Assembly (NCBI GenBank): GCA_024180945.1 | Contig: JAKSGN010000033.1 | Location: 248,001 to 312,000, forward strand | Length of the DNA stretch: 64,000 nucleotides | Source: Macrophomina tecta | Taxonomy: Eukaryota > Ascomycota > Dothideomycetes > Botryosphaeriales > Botryosphaeriaceae | Direction: 5' to 3' | In this document: positions 49,460-60,734 of the stretch, piece after piece | How the letters are laid out: every line of letters begins with the position of its first letter | Numbering within the stretch: the first letter of the stretch is position 1 | Made by a program: the position numbers and the translations under genes | The notes under the pieces: generated by a model | What the model saw: only the letters and a program-made list of their open reading frames with translations | The model's database searches: none | Told to the model about the DNA's origin: nothing

Positions 49460-51646
49460 ATGGCGAACAAGCGGACCAACGTGCTCGTCTACTCCGGTTA
49501 GCCGAGAGTGTGAAATCCGCTATCAGACCTTACTAACTCAATGCCCAGGCAATGGCAGCACCGTCGAGAGCGTGCGGCACTGCATGTGGAGCCTCCGCCG
49601 GCTCCTCTCGCCCAACTACGCCGTCATCCCAGTCGACGGCAACGCCATCATCAAAGAGCCCTGGACCGCGTCATGCGCCCTGCTGGTTATTCCCGGTGGC
49701 GCCGACCTGGGCTACTGCCGCACTCTGAACGGCGAGGGCAACCGCCGCATCATGCAGTATGTCAACCGCGGCGGCAACTACCTCGGCTTCTGCGCCGGCG
49801 GCTACTACGCCTGCAAGCGCTGCGAGTTTGAGGTCGGCGACAAGAAGATGGAAGTTGTCGGCGAACGTGAGCTCGCTTTCTACCCCGGAACCTGTCGTGG
49901 CCTCGCTTTTCCGGGGTTTGTGTATCACAGCGAGGCCGGAACGCGGGCTGTCGAGCTGAAGGTTAATAAGGAAGCTCTGATGGGCGGTGGTGGTGCCGTC
50001 CCGGAGTCTTTCCGATCTTACTACAATGGAGGCGGCGTCTTCGTTGATGCAGATAAGTTCAAGGATCGCGGCGTTGAAACCCTGGCTAGCTACACCGGCA
50101 AGCTTCACGTGGATTCTGGAGAGGGAGCGGCAGCAGTCGTATACCGCAAGATCGGTGAAGGAAACGTCATCTTGACCGGCCCGCATCCGGAGTCAGTAAA
50201 ACGTCCTAAGCATTTTGAGCAATCACTAATACCAACAGATTCGCCGCCGTGAACCTCAGCAAGGGGGAGGACATCCCCGGCTACAACAAAATTGTTGATG
50301 CCTTAGCCGAGGACGACAAGCAGAGGACCGACTTCCTCAAGGCTTGCCTGATCAAGCTGGGACTGCAGGTTAACCAGGAAGCACAAGCGGTACCATCCCT
50401 TTCCCGCCTGCACCTCACCTCCTCCAACCCCTCAGATGTGGCGGAGCTGGTGTCCTCATGGTCCGACATCATCACCCTTGAGAAGGGAGAAGAATACATC
50501 AAGGGCGAGAACGACACTTTCCACCTAGAAAAGCCCTCATCGTGGTCCATGAGCACCATCACCAAAGCCGTCACCTCCATCATCCCCGGCACGAGCGGAG
50601 GAGAAGAGGAGAAGAATTCAGAACCCACTGACGGCGACACCGCCGACAGAATCCTCGACTATGACGCCATCACCAAGCGCCTCGTCCCCCACGAATCCGA
50701 CCGCCCCGCCAGCAAAGAAACCCCCTACTGGAACCACGACGCCTTCTTCTCCAACCTCGCCCACTACCAGTCCACGACCCGCGACACCGACCGCGCCTTC
50801 GGCCACTACCTCCTCTACGGCGAAGTCGTCACCAGCACCAACACCATTCTCGAAAAGAACCCCAAGCTCCTCACACTGCTGCCCTCCGGCTTCACCGCCA
50901 CCGCGACGACCCAGATCGCCGGCCGCGGCCGCGGCTCCAACGTCTGGGTCTCGCCGCCTGGCTCGCTGATGTACAGCACCGTCCTGCGCCACTCCGTCGC
51001 GCTCTCGCAGTCCGCGCCCGTCGTCTTCATCCAATACCTCGCCGCGCTGGCCACCGTGCAGGGCGTGCACGCCTACGACGCCGGCTACTCCGCCCTGCCC
51101 GTCCGCCTCAAGTGGCCCAACGACATCTACGCGCTCGACCCCAACACCCCCGCGTTCAAGAACAACAGCGCCACGCCCGGCCCGTCCGACTTCGCCAAGA
51201 TCGGCGGCGTGCTGGTGAACTCGAGCTACCAGGGCTCGTCCTACACGCTCGTCGCCGGCGTCGGCGTCAACGTCGCCAACGCCGCGCCGACGACCTCGCT
51301 CGACGCGCTGGCGCGCGCGAAGGGGCTGCCGCCCTTCCGCGCGGAGAAGCTGCTCGCGAGCATCCTGACCCGGTTCGAGGCGCTGTACCGCGAGTTCTGC
51401 AGGGACGGTTGGAGCAAGGGCATCGAGGAGACGTACTATCGGTACTGGCTGCACAAGGACCAGGTGGTGACGCTGGAGCAGGAGGGCGGGGTCAAGGCGC
51501 GCGTGCAGGGCATCACGCGGGATTGGGGGCTGTTGGTGGCGGAGGAGCTCGGGTGGGAGGATCGCCCGACGGGGAAGGTGTGGGCATTGCAGAGCGACAG
51601 TAATAGTTTCGATTTCTTTAAGGGGCTGTTGCGGAAGAAGGTGTGA
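49460..51646 (+). CDS. BPL1: Biotin-protein ligase
   Basis: Three exons (49460-49496, 49549-50191, 50239-51646) give 695 residues. The first intron has a perfect TACTAAC branch point at 49531-49537. The enzyme makes biotinyl-AMP and transfers biotin to carboxylases such as acetyl-CoA and pyruvate carboxylase. The N-terminal part is the glutamine-amidotransferase-like BPL_N domain (V-L-V-Y-S-G-N-G-S-T, V-I-P-G-G-A-D-L, N-Y-L-G-F-C-A-G-G-Y-Y). The catalytic domain starts near residue 385. It has the G-R-G-R-G-S-x-x-W adenylate loop, K-W-P-N-D-I-Y, K-I-G-G-V-L-V-N-S and a C-terminal SH3-like part. Length and order match yeast Bpl1. Confidence 0.93.
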
Positions 51647-51817
51647 TTGTGGGAAGGTGGGGGAGGCGAATCTTTGTGGAGAGCTCTGGGCAGGTCAAGG
51701 ACAGGATAAAAAGTCCCTTGAATGAATGATATTTGCGCTTTTTTGCGTATTCACTTGCGGACTCCTCGTCTAACCAATTCGTTTCGTCCAGATATTTTCC
51801 ATCTCAGCAGCAGACCT

Positions 51818-53186
51818 CTACAAAATCGTCACAACCTGCTCGTCCTCATCTTCCTCCTCTCCATTCGCCGTGATCTGCCTCGCCCCATTCGCCGCCTCCC
51901 TCATCTCGGGCGGCAGATCCTCCTCCTCGCCCTCCTCCTTCCGCATGATGATCTGCACCACGCGATCCGCCGCCTCCCTGACATCGTCGTCCTCGACGTG
52001 CAGATGCGTCTCGCGCACGATGGGGTACACCTTGATCGCCCTCAGCACCTCGCGGGCCGGCCGCGTCGTCGTCAGGAGCAGCAGCGTCTCGAGGTGCGTC
52101 TTGACGATGTCATTCTCGGGCTCGCGCACCTTGTCAGGCGGCAGCAGCTGCACCTCGTCCAACATGCCTTCCGTATCCTCGTCCGCGTACTCCTCGCCGC
52201 CCATCAGTGGCAGCAGGATGTACGGCAGCAGGTTCACCTTATCGCCGTCCATCAGCGCCGGGTGGGCGTCGACGTCGAAGCACACGTTTTTGATTGTCGA
52301 CGCGACGCCGCGGCGGCGGATGGTGGATTTGTGCTCGGTGAAGACGATGAGCTTTGTGATGGGGATGATGTCGGCGTCGTACGGCTGGGGCGTCGTCAGG
52401 TAGGCGCGGCCGGAGGCGTGCTTGGCCATGTCGGCAAATAGGTAGGACAGATAGTCGTAATCGGCGTGCGGGTTGAAGCGGCCCTCGGCGCCTTTGACAA
52501 AGCAGTCCATCAGCTGGTCCATGGCGATTTTGCTGGTGGACAGGCCGGCGGGGACGGCACGCTCGAGGGTGAGGAGGCGGGCTAGGGAGTCGGATTTGGC
52601 GAGGTTTGCCAGTAGCATGGCGATTTCATTGGCATGAGGCTCTTTCGGGCTCTGCGGGGCACCAGGGGGGTTAACTTGGGGATCTGGGCAAGCAACGGAC
52701 CGAGGGTGCTGGTTAACTGACATACTGTTATACGGAGGAGCAGGGACTCGAGGAAAGCGTCGTCCTTGGCCAGGTTCTCGCGGTTCTCCTCGTCGTCGGT
52801 GAGGTTGACGAGCATTGTGAGGGCATTTTTGGCTATGGGCTGTGGTCTGCCGGTCAGCAGCCCGTCTGTGGATGGCCGGGCCTGCGAGCGCATACCGTGT
52901 AGTCCTTCACCAGCAGCTTCAGGTCCTTTATGGGTTCTAACTGATTGCGCTTGAACAGCGAGGGTTGGGCGGTAGAGTATCCGACCAGGTTCTCGGCGGC
53001 TGCAGTGGGCGCATGTCAGAGCTGGGGCGTAGGAGGTTGGGCGCGCGGTGGGCAGGCCTCGCATACCGATCTGGCGGATCTGGGAGTTGCCATGGTGCAG
53101 GAACTCGACAAGCTACGAGGGGCTCGGTCAGCGGTGCGCGACAAGGGATTTCCGGGCTGGCTGACCTCTTCTAGCTCGGTGGGCAT
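51818..53186 (-). CDS. HGH1: Hgh1 family HEAT-repeat protein
   Basis: Five exons (53186-53166, 53112-53067, 52999-52896, 52839-52726, 52651-51818), all with GT-AG introns of 53-74 nt, give 372 residues. The start M-P-T-E-L-E-E-L-V-E-F-L-H-H-G-N-S-Q-I-R-Q-I is the usual Hgh1 opening. Armadillo/HEAT-like helices follow (L-V-K-D-Y-T-P-I-A-K-N-A-L-T-M-L-V-N-L-T-D). The DUF383 and DUF384 parts contain L-M-D-C-F-V-K-G, Y-L-S-Y-L-F-A-D-M, R-R-G-V-A-S-T-I-K-N-V-C-F-D and L-P-Y-I-L-L-P-L-M-G-G. A highly acidic tail ends the protein. In yeast, Hgh1 is a cytosolic chaperone for folding elongation factor 2. It converges on BPL1. Confidence 0.9.
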
Positions 53187-54323
53187 TTTGGCGGGCGGTG
53201 GGTGGTGGAGAGACGGGCTGCGTCATGGGCGAGACTTTTTTCGCGGGGCGTTGGCCTTATCGGTCGCTTATCGCACGCGGGTCCTATTTTAAGCGCCCAT
53301 TCCCTTCCTCCCTCGCCTTCCCTCTTCCCCCCTCCTCCGATGCACAAAAAGACGCCCTCCACCCCGAATGCTCATCACACAGCGCTTGTTTCGTGCGCCC
53401 CGCGTGATGCCTCCATCGCCTTACCATTCGTTGTACTCCCAAACAGTCCACTATTGCCTGGGCATCCATACAGCTGCTCCCAAAGAATCCCAGCCCTTCC
53501 TTCAGCTCCGCAGTGGCTGCCCCTCTGTTCTTAAAATATCCCCGTGGCAGTCGTCGATAAACGCCATCGGGTGAGGCTGGATGCAGTTTCCGTGGCCTGG
53601 AACTGTCGTTCTGCTTGGTTTCCTGGGATGCCCAGGTTGTGGCCGGTCACTATCACGGACTGTCGAAGAGCTCGCTCTAATGCCGTCTGGACCTCTTCCA
53701 TTTAGGCTACCCTGTTGCGTGCCGTCCTCTCAGACCGGGAACCCTACGACTCCGTTTCCGACCGTCTAAGATTGGGGTTGTGTGGAATGGTAGCTTACGC
53801 GCTCTGGCACACCGCTACCATGATAGCCCCACGAAAGAGGGTTACGAGATCCGATATCACACCCGAGAGCCAGCATGTCCGCACGTAAGCTATATTCGGG
53901 CCAATCGCAGCTGCCTCGCAATATGGGTATGCACAGTCACATCCCAAGTTGGGCGGTTGGTGGATGCCAAGCCGGGGTGGGCGCTTAACGCCAGCCGTTC
54001 TCATCCAACCATCCCCCAAGCCCACGAGGCCCATTGGCCCACCGCTCCGTGTGAAAACGCAGGAACACTGCACATCAGCCGCTATTGCTTCTCGGCGGGC
54101 CGAATTGCAACTCCCACTTTGACTTTCTATATCTCCGCGCCCCTCCGCTTGGTTTGCCCATTTCCGCATGCTGCCCTAGACGCCTGGACGTCTGCCCCCT
54201 TCCCACCACTTTCACTTTCTGTTCATCTTTGCCGCAAGACTGGCTCTTGTCCGGCATTTGACCTACCGTAATACATTTAATTGCTAGATTCCACTCGTTA
54301 CTATACCCAAAAAGCGCACCGCC
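53187..54323. other. 1.1-kb intergenic/promoter region
   Basis: Between HGH1 and the next plus-strand gene. Frames of up to 163 codons (for example 53780-54271) have no family resemblance and overlap on both strands. I see no gene. Confidence 0.45.
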
Positions 54324-56774
54324 ATGTCTTTTCAGCTATTTCCCCCTCCGCCGAAGAAACAGAAGCCCATCAACCTCAAGCGGCCAGTCCAGCCACCCAG
54401 TCCCGAACCTGCTGTTGAATTGCTTGAGCGTGCGAAGGCGCCGGTCGACTTCCACGAACTTGTCATCAAAGTTAATAACTCCAATCCCTCCTCCCCTATT
54501 TCCGCGCCTCCTGAGGCACACGTGGGTTCTTCGACCGTTGGGAAATCGCAGCCGAAGGTCACCATACCGGAGAAGATCAAAAGCGCCTCCCAATCCAGCA
54601 CGCCTCAAACCCGCAGTAGATCGTCGACATTGCGCTCCGGCGATGGCAGGACGACACCAAGTTCAAGTGGCATTGCTGGCCGCTCGCCAGACACTTCTTC
54701 CCCTGGCCAGCATCCGCCCGTGACCGGAGATACCATCTCGCCTTCATCCCAGGCAGATCGCCAATACACGGCCTCCCCATCCTTCTCCGATGCTACCACT
54801 CTTGTCCGGAATCAAAGCACTGCAACGCATAAGACTAAGCTGAGCCAGATCAGCCCCAAGGAGACACCTGTAATGCGATCGATCTTTCCGCGGTATAATC
54901 CGGATCTTCGACTCTCACAACAGCCGTACCGACCAACGCAGTCATCTCCAACGGACATTCCAAAAGACAAGATTAGTCGAAAGCCTTACTCTCCCACTTT
55001 CTACGTACCGCACGCCAATGTTCTACGAAGCAATTCGGCAGAAGAACCGTACTACACCCCAAAGATCGAGCTCGGCGCTCTCTGGGATGCCGCCAACGGG
55101 AAAGCCAGACCAGAAGCCAAACGGACCTATGCCCTACAGATGCACTGCCGCAAAGTCAGTCCAGATAGCTCACCCATCGACGGGCAAACCTTCGTCTTCG
55201 GATCCTCTCCCATCCAACCCTTCTACAGCCTAGAGCAAGCTCTAGCCGACAAGGCCACAGGGGAGACGCAGCCCTGTGAAGTCCTCATAACGCGCAACAA
55301 CCCTACCCAGCCGACAGCGCAACCCCTCCCAGTCGTACACCTCCAGATCGAAACACCACCGCCGCACGCCCCTCCTCCCCCACCAGAAACATTCTATCAG
55401 CGACCCGATCTCATCCCGCAACCCACGCAGATCACGACCATCACCCCGAAAGTCGCCATCCTCGCCGCGCTCGAAGCCGCCGCGCAGTCCCCCCGCGCCT
55501 CCAATATCGCCACCTTCGACCCCACCGCCGAGTCGCCCGCGGCCGCCCAGCTCGCCGCCGAGGTCATGGCCGACTGCGAGGCGCGCAACGCGTGCCAGCT
55601 CTTTCACTGCGCCGTCTCTGAGCCGCTGATGCCGCCCTACGAGACGTGCAAGACAGGCACCTACGAGCTGCGGCACCCCACGCTCGGCGCCTTCCCCGTG
55701 GTGGTGCAGGGGGACGTGAAGCGAAGCCTCGCCGCCGCCGTTGAGGTTAGCAGAAGCAGCAACACCAACGCCAGCAACAGCGGCAGCGGCGGCGGCGGCA
55801 GCACCAGCGGCGGCGGTCCGTCTTCCTCCGGCAGCGCCGCCCGCAGCGCCGCCCGCAGCACCAGCCCCCTCGCGCATATCCCCACCACCATCACCCTGCT
55901 CAACCCCTTCGCCGCGCCTCGCGCTCCCACGCCCTCGACCTCGCCGCTACCGCCTCCCCCTCTGCCGTTATCATCATCATCATCATCCTCCTCCTCCTCC
56001 TTCAACCCATCCCAGAATCATCAGCGAGCTCTGACCCCGACGCGTCCCCCCACCCCCGCCCCGGATGAAGTCCTCGCCCGCCTCTCCCTGCACACCGCCG
56101 CCCTGACCGTAGACGCCGCCGCCATAGCGGCTTTGGGCACGGACAAGAGCAATCCGCACGCGCACTCGCCGCACCCGCACATGATCGACGTGGCTGTCGC
56201 GGCGGTGATGGCGGTGCTGGTTGCGGAAGGGCGAAGAGAAGGGAGTCCCGGCGGTACGCTCCCGCAGGTAGTGTACGGGGGCGGGCAGTGGCCGACTGGG
56301 GGAGATGGTGGGGGAGCAGGAGCAGGAGCAGGCGGGGTTTTGATGTTCGAGGGCCCGCCGACGGCGGCGGCGAGGAGGGAGTGGCCGGGGAGGAACGGGG
56401 TTGCGGACGCGAGGGATGTGTTGAGGGAGAAGGTGCGGCCGTGGAGTTGGGGGTGGTGGTTCGGCGAGGATGCGGCGAAGGAGGAGAGGCGGCGGGCGAG
56501 GATGGAGGAGAAGAAGCGGAAGGGGAAGAAGGGCGTGGTGGATATCGAGTTGGGCGAGATGGTCAGGGGCCCGGTTGCGGCGGCGGAGCGGAGGGCGGAG
56601 AGTGCTGCGAATGGGAAGCAGGAGGGACAGGAGGAGGGGAGCCATTGGTTGGTCGAGCTGGTGTTGATTCTGTTGACGTTTGCATTCAAGACCGTGGTGT
56701 TCTTCGTGAAGCTAGTGTTTAAGATACTGGGGAAGGTGATCGGAGGGTTGAATCGGTGTGCTGCAAAGTCTTGA
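54324..56774 (+). CDS. Uncharacterised large low-complexity protein with C-terminal membrane anchor
   Basis: A single-exon frame of 816 residues; ATG 54324 follows GCACCGCC. I do not recognise the family. The N-terminal third is Pro/Ser-rich and basic, starting M-S-F-Q-L-F-P-P-P-P-K-K and rich in S/T-P sites. A more ordered middle (about 165-330 and 370-480) includes Y-A-L-Q-M-H-C-R-K-V and E-T-C-K-T-G-T-Y-E-L-R-H-P-T-L-G-A-F-P-V-V-V. A long Ser/Gly/Pro tract follows, with a 10-Ser run near 55975-56003. Then come K-K-R-K-G-K-K-G basic stretches and a C-terminal hydrophobic helix of about 25 residues (L-V-E-L-V-L-I-L-L-T-F-A-F) before the tail. It could be tail-anchored. Confidence 0.7.
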   Translation: MSFQLFPPPPKKQKPINLKRPVQPPSPEPAVELLERAKAPVDFHELVIKVNNSNPSSPISAPPEAHVGSSTVGKSQPKVTIPEKIKSASQSSTPQTRSRSSTLRSGDGRTTPSSSGIAGRSPDTSSPGQHPPVTGDTISPSSQADRQYTASPSFSDATTLVRNQSTATHKTKLSQISPKETPVMRSIFPRYNPDLRLSQQPYRPTQSSPTDIPKDKISRKPYSPTFYVPHANVLRSNSAEEPYYTPKIELGALWDAANGKARPEAKRTYALQMHCRKVSPDSSPIDGQTFVFGSSPIQPFYSLEQALADKATGETQPCEVLITRNNPTQPTAQPLPVVHLQIETPPPHAPPPPPETFYQRPDLIPQPTQITTITPKVAILAALEAAAQSPRASNIATFDPTAESPAAAQLAAEVMADCEARNACQLFHCAVSEPLMPPYETCKTGTYELRHPTLGAFPVVVQGDVKRSLAAAVEVSRSSNTNASNSGSGGGGSTSGGGPSSSGSAARSAARSTSPLAHIPTTITLLNPFAAPRAPTPSTSPLPPPPLPLSSSSSSSSSSFNPSQNHQRALTPTRPPTPAPDEVLARLSLHTAALTVDAAAIAALGTDKSNPHAHSPHPHMIDVAVAAVMAVLVAEGRREGSPGGTLPQVVYGGGQWPTGGDGGGAGAGAGGVLMFEGPPTAAARREWPGRNGVADARDVLREKVRPWSWGWWFGEDAAKEERRRARMEEKKRKGKKGVVDIELGEMVRGPVAAAERRAESAANGKQEGQEEGSHWLVELVLILLTFAFKTVVFFVKLVFKILGKVIGGLNRCAAKS

Positions 56775-57376
56775 GCAGGCGCCATGCTCTTAATGATTGA
56801 TGAATACGATTTTACTCTGATACCTCGCATAGCTTGATTTAGTAGGTTGTATGTAGCTACACGCTGCAATGAAAGCGTTTTCATATTGAATATTTCCTTT
56901 TTTTTTTCTGTCAAATTTGGCCAATGAAGTTCTATAACACACCCTCATTCACTTTTGAGCATCTTCTGGCCCATTTCAGTTGTAACATACAACTCATCTT
57001 CCGCCTAAGGGCTGTGAAAGCAGTCTAGCATGGTCATTCACGCACCTTGTATTCGTGCTCGATCTAAATCATACCACCAGCTTGTACAGTGCAAAACAAA
57101 GCCAGATGTGCGTGCAAAGTCACTTACCCATGCGAGATTTCTGTCGCAGCGAAACCACGTCTACGCCTTGAACGATCCCACTAACCGTACCGACATCCGC
57201 TGGACCTCTAATCAGCGAAACATTAAATTATTCTACATAGTTAATAGCCCGTTGTTATTCGTACTATAAAAGATGGAGTAGAAAGGTAAGCAAGATAGAA
57301 AGAGATTACTTTCGAATCCCGAGGTTTCAAAACTCCAAATGGTGACAGCACTGCAGGGGGACGCAGGTGTTCCATA
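56775..57376. other. Convergent intergenic region
   Basis: 600 bp, moderately AT-rich, with a T-run near 56899-56908. No gene or tRNA is supportable. Confidence 0.5.
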
Positions 57377-59104
57377 CTACAGAATCTCGTGCCAGGGCAT
57401 CATGTTAACTTTATCCTTTGGCCTCTCAGTCCGGAACTCCACGCTCAACTCGCGGCCAAGGCAACGCGCCACGTCTTTCCACACTCCCATCGTCTCGACG
57501 CTCGGATGAAAGGGAGGCTGGCCCCGCAACACCGCCTTTACGCGCGTATCGCACCGCTCGCTCTTTTCTACGACGGCGAATTCGAAGCTCTGGTAGCAGT
57601 TATCATGGTGAGGAATCAGCCCGAACCAGAACATGCGAAGCTTCGGCATCCTGGTCGCCGCGCGAGCAGCTGCCAGGTAGAGCCCCTCAAAGAGCTCCTC
57701 CACAGGCTTAATGCGGAACCTGCGGACTTTGCGGTAAGCTGGTCCCCGCAAGTCTTGGCCTGCTTCGTCTTCGTCGTCGCGCTCCGGGCCATCCGTTCCC
57801 TGAAGACTTCCGATCTGAGCACCTTCCAAATCCCCGGTCTCGTCATTCTCCGCGCCCCCACCCTCGTCATCCGTCTCGCTCTCCGAGACGGCCGAGGAAT
57901 CGTTCGGGTCCCGCTCGAAGAGCCATTGGCCGGCCGTGTTCTCACCGCGGAAGCCGACCCTGAGCTTGGCTAGACGAGGCCAGAATGGGAGGATGCCGAA
58001 TTTTGCGTCAGCCGGCCAAAATAGCTCGGTGTCAACTATGCAGTGGGTAAGGTCCAACTGGACCAAGTTCTGTGAAAGGACACGTATTGAAGAAGCGACC
58101 AAGTCCACAGGTAATGGGGTTCCAGCGGCTGCATCAGTGATGCGGCCTCGACTTTGGGTTAGGATTGGTGGGTCGTGCCGCTGATTTGTTGGAGCCTGGT
58201 ACCAAGTGCCCATACGTAGCGTACGCAGCGAGGCAGAGCAAACAGATAAATATCCCGCCATCCCTGGCGAGGAAAAAAAAGAGCTCAGTTGTAATCCCTG
58301 CATCCAATAACCATTTTCTGAGCACTTACCCGCTCTGACAGCTCGTCGCGATTCCGCATCGGCGAAGGGATATTCGACAACATCAGCCCAGAAAGTTTGC
58401 AGGTTTGGAAGACGTGCGGCAATGGCAGTAGCCGAGGCAGGGCATATCTTCCTGTCGGCGAGGGACAGTATGCGGAGCTTGTGCAGGACATGAACTTCAG
58501 GAAGTGTGGTCGTCCCGATGAGTTCGAGATAGGATGTCTTGTATCGCCGGGATCGCTCCTCGTTCTGGGGCAGGAGGCGGCTCCCTAGCGCATCCGGGGG
58601 GATGTATTGCTCCAAGCCATCGGCGACGTCTTGTGGTGAGACGAACTTGTGCAGCATCAAGTAAACGCCAGGGTGGTTGGGAGGCCAAGCTGCAAGGATA
58701 CTGAATAGCTCGTAGAGGGAGCGTGTGAAGACGCGACTGTTGCATTGCCGGTCTGCTTCACTTTCAATCGTCTGCCAAGGTAGCTCATCATGCAAAATGC
58801 GTAGATCAATATGGCGCACGAATCTGCAACGACGGCCGGTAACGACGAGGGGAAAGCCGTGCAGGCGAGCGGGAGTGAGGTACAGCGTTCGGAATGTGTG
58901 CTGCTCGACGGTATTCTGCCACACCCGGGAAACGGATGAGAGGGACGAGAGCCAAGGCCTGGGGCCTTGTTTCGTAAATGTCAAGCTGGCGTGAATGCAT
59001 GACCGACGCTGGAAGGTTTCGCGTGGATGCAAGGCAATGAGCTCAGCGACAATCATGTCGACGATTTCCTGGCTGAGGTCCTGGATCGACATGCTTTCCG
59101 GCAC
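57377..59104 (-). CDS. F-box-like protein
   Basis: The frame is open from 59104 to 57377 (575 codons). A 66-nt stretch at 58329-58264 has GTAAGT at its start and a T-rich tract plus CTCGCCAG at its end. It is probably an in-frame intron, giving exons 59104-58330 and 58263-57377 and 553 residues. The N-terminus L-S-Q-E-I-V-D-M-I-V-A-E-L, then S-S-L-S-S-V-S-R-V-W-Q, is an F-box-like motif. A leucine-rich, repeat-like body follows, with an acidic insert (about 395-440) rich in Glu/Asp. Such proteins may recruit substrates to SCF ubiquitin ligases. The substrate is unknown. Confidence 0.75.
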   Translation of the reverse strand: MPESMSIQDLSQEIVDMIVAELIALHPRETFQRRSCIHASLTFTKQGPRPWLSSLSSVSRVWQNTVEQHTFRTLYLTPARLHGFPLVVTGRRCRFVRHIDLRILHDELPWQTIESEADRQCNSRVFTRSLYELFSILAAWPPNHPGVYLMLHKFVSPQDVADGLEQYIPPDALGSRLLPQNEERSRRYKTSYLELIGTTTLPEVHVLHKLRILSLADRKICPASATAIAARLPNLQTFWADVVEYPFADAESRRAVRAGKCSENGYWMQGLQLSSFFSSPGMAGYLSVCSASLRTLRMGTWYQAPTNQRHDPPILTQSRGRITDAAAGTPLPVDLVASSIRVLSQNLVQLDLTHCIVDTELFWPADAKFGILPFWPRLAKLRVGFRGENTAGQWLFERDPNDSSAVSESETDDEGGGAENDETGDLEGAQIGSLQGTDGPERDDEDEAGQDLRGPAYRKVRRFRIKPVEELFEGLYLAAARAATRMPKLRMFWFGLIPHHDNCYQSFEFAVVEKSERCDTRVKAVLRGQPPFHPSVETMGVWKDVARCLGRELSVEFRTERPKDKVNMMPWHEIL

Positions 59105-60734
59105 TGAAACTGGTGAGGATGGGGGAATAGCAAGTAGGCTGAGAAGTTTTCAGAGGAAAGGGTGGTGCCAGAAAGAATTAGATGGTGCGGATGAGCTCAG
59201 TTACGCGACGCATGTCAACCGTGGAACGCGATGGCGAAATCTCCTTTGTTCTGCATCAGGCATTTCTTTGTGGCTATCGCTTACATCTTCAGCAGGTAAA
59301 AAGCATCAATTCCTTGGCAACCTGCGCTTATCCACTCCCGGCAGCAGTTATAGACTGGCACATCTGCCCACCAGGCGGTCAAGTCACGGATTTATTGCGA
59401 CTCAGTGCTGTGACATCAACGAGCACATCCCGCTTGCTCATAAGGGTAAACACTGTTTGATTATCGCTTCTGTTCCTTCTCGGCATCGGCAGCATCGCCA
59501 GTCGGCAGTTCCGCTAGTTTCTGTTTTTGCTGTGGGTTAGCCTCACGGGCAGCGGCCTCTTTGCGCGCTGATCTCTTGTTCGATCTTTTCTCAGCACGCC
59601 ACAAAGATATTGAAAGGCAGCAACGTGGCGCGTGGGGTCTTGACAGGACTGCCCGGCAAACTTCACTCGCTGCTTGAGTTGGCGTTCGGGACACATCCCA
59701 GAGGCCACTGCGACAGAAGTCGTGTAAAATTTCAATCATGCGTTGACCGATTGGCACTGGGTTCACAAAGGGCCAGGGAGGGTTCGAGGCACTCTGCCTG
59801 GCCAGGGCCCGAAGTATTGTTCATTTCCCATGGCTGAAAATGGGTCGCACTTGTCTACCATTACACTTGCTTCAAGGTTCGTGACAATAAACGACAGCCT
59901 TGATACGGGTATCCGTGAGAAACCCATCATGACGACTAGGGGTTATTGGAGATGCAGCAAATAAGGAGAATAGGTAAAGAATTGGGCAGTCTGTGAAGTT
60001 ACTAATAATTTGCTCTCTATTTTTCAGAAGCTCAGTCTTGGGCAACAATGACCTGTAAGTAATGGGCAACAAGTTCAGGGCAGGATCGCCGTCCAGTCGT
60101 GTGGCCAAATGCTGCATGAGCTCTTCGTTCTTCACGCCTGGTCTTTTTATATCAGTTTGAACGTCATACGACTTTGTTTACCATAGAAGAACTCTTTTCT
60201 TACGACTCCTCCCGTAAGCGGTTTCTATTTGTGGGGCTACGGAGTCGATGTGGATTAGCGTTTATATGCAGCCTTGCTCCCCATCGCCGCACTGCACCAA
60301 GTCCGGCGCCCACTCTAGGCAGCCATGGCAAGTGCACCTCACCTGGAGCGCCAAGCCACCTGTTGGCATAAATAGTTGGTTGTTCGTCATGTTTGCTTAG
60401 CACTGAATCCACTGAACGGCGTGTGACATGTGGAATATCCCACCGATCAGATACACCACTAAAACCTTCGATGACCTAATCGCCTATAACGTCAAACGCG
60501 CATCTCTACCTGCTCGCCGTTGTTGTCAATTCTTCCCAGCTTGATTTATACAGCAAGTTGCGGAAGGAGGAATCCAACGGAGAGAGGCGTCGTTGCGCGG
60601 CTATGGTCTACATTTGCACTGAATCTGTGCTCTGCTTCAAATTTCAAAGCAAGGCCTCCGATTCGGTTGGCGACACTATTCCGAGGCATTTTTCGCAGAC
60701 GCAGAGCTGCGGGACCTGCCGGTTTTCCCCCAAA
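59105..60734. other. 1.6-kb weakly coding region
   Basis: Minus-strand frames at 59766-59461 (ends with a Lys/Ala/Glu-rich helix) and 60135-59872 (starts M-K-N-E-E-L-M-Q-H-L-A-T-R-L) look protein-like. They lack family resemblance and a convincing splice link. They may be parts of one small gene. Confidence 0.3.

Noticed and set aside
53780..54271. 163-codon plus-strand frame upstream of the large unknown gene
   Set aside because: No family resemblance, overlaps an equally long antisense frame, and lies in the probable promoter.
57300..57340. Possible tRNA (TTTCGAATCCC)
   Set aside because: The T-arm-like sequence has no acceptor or D-arm partners around it.
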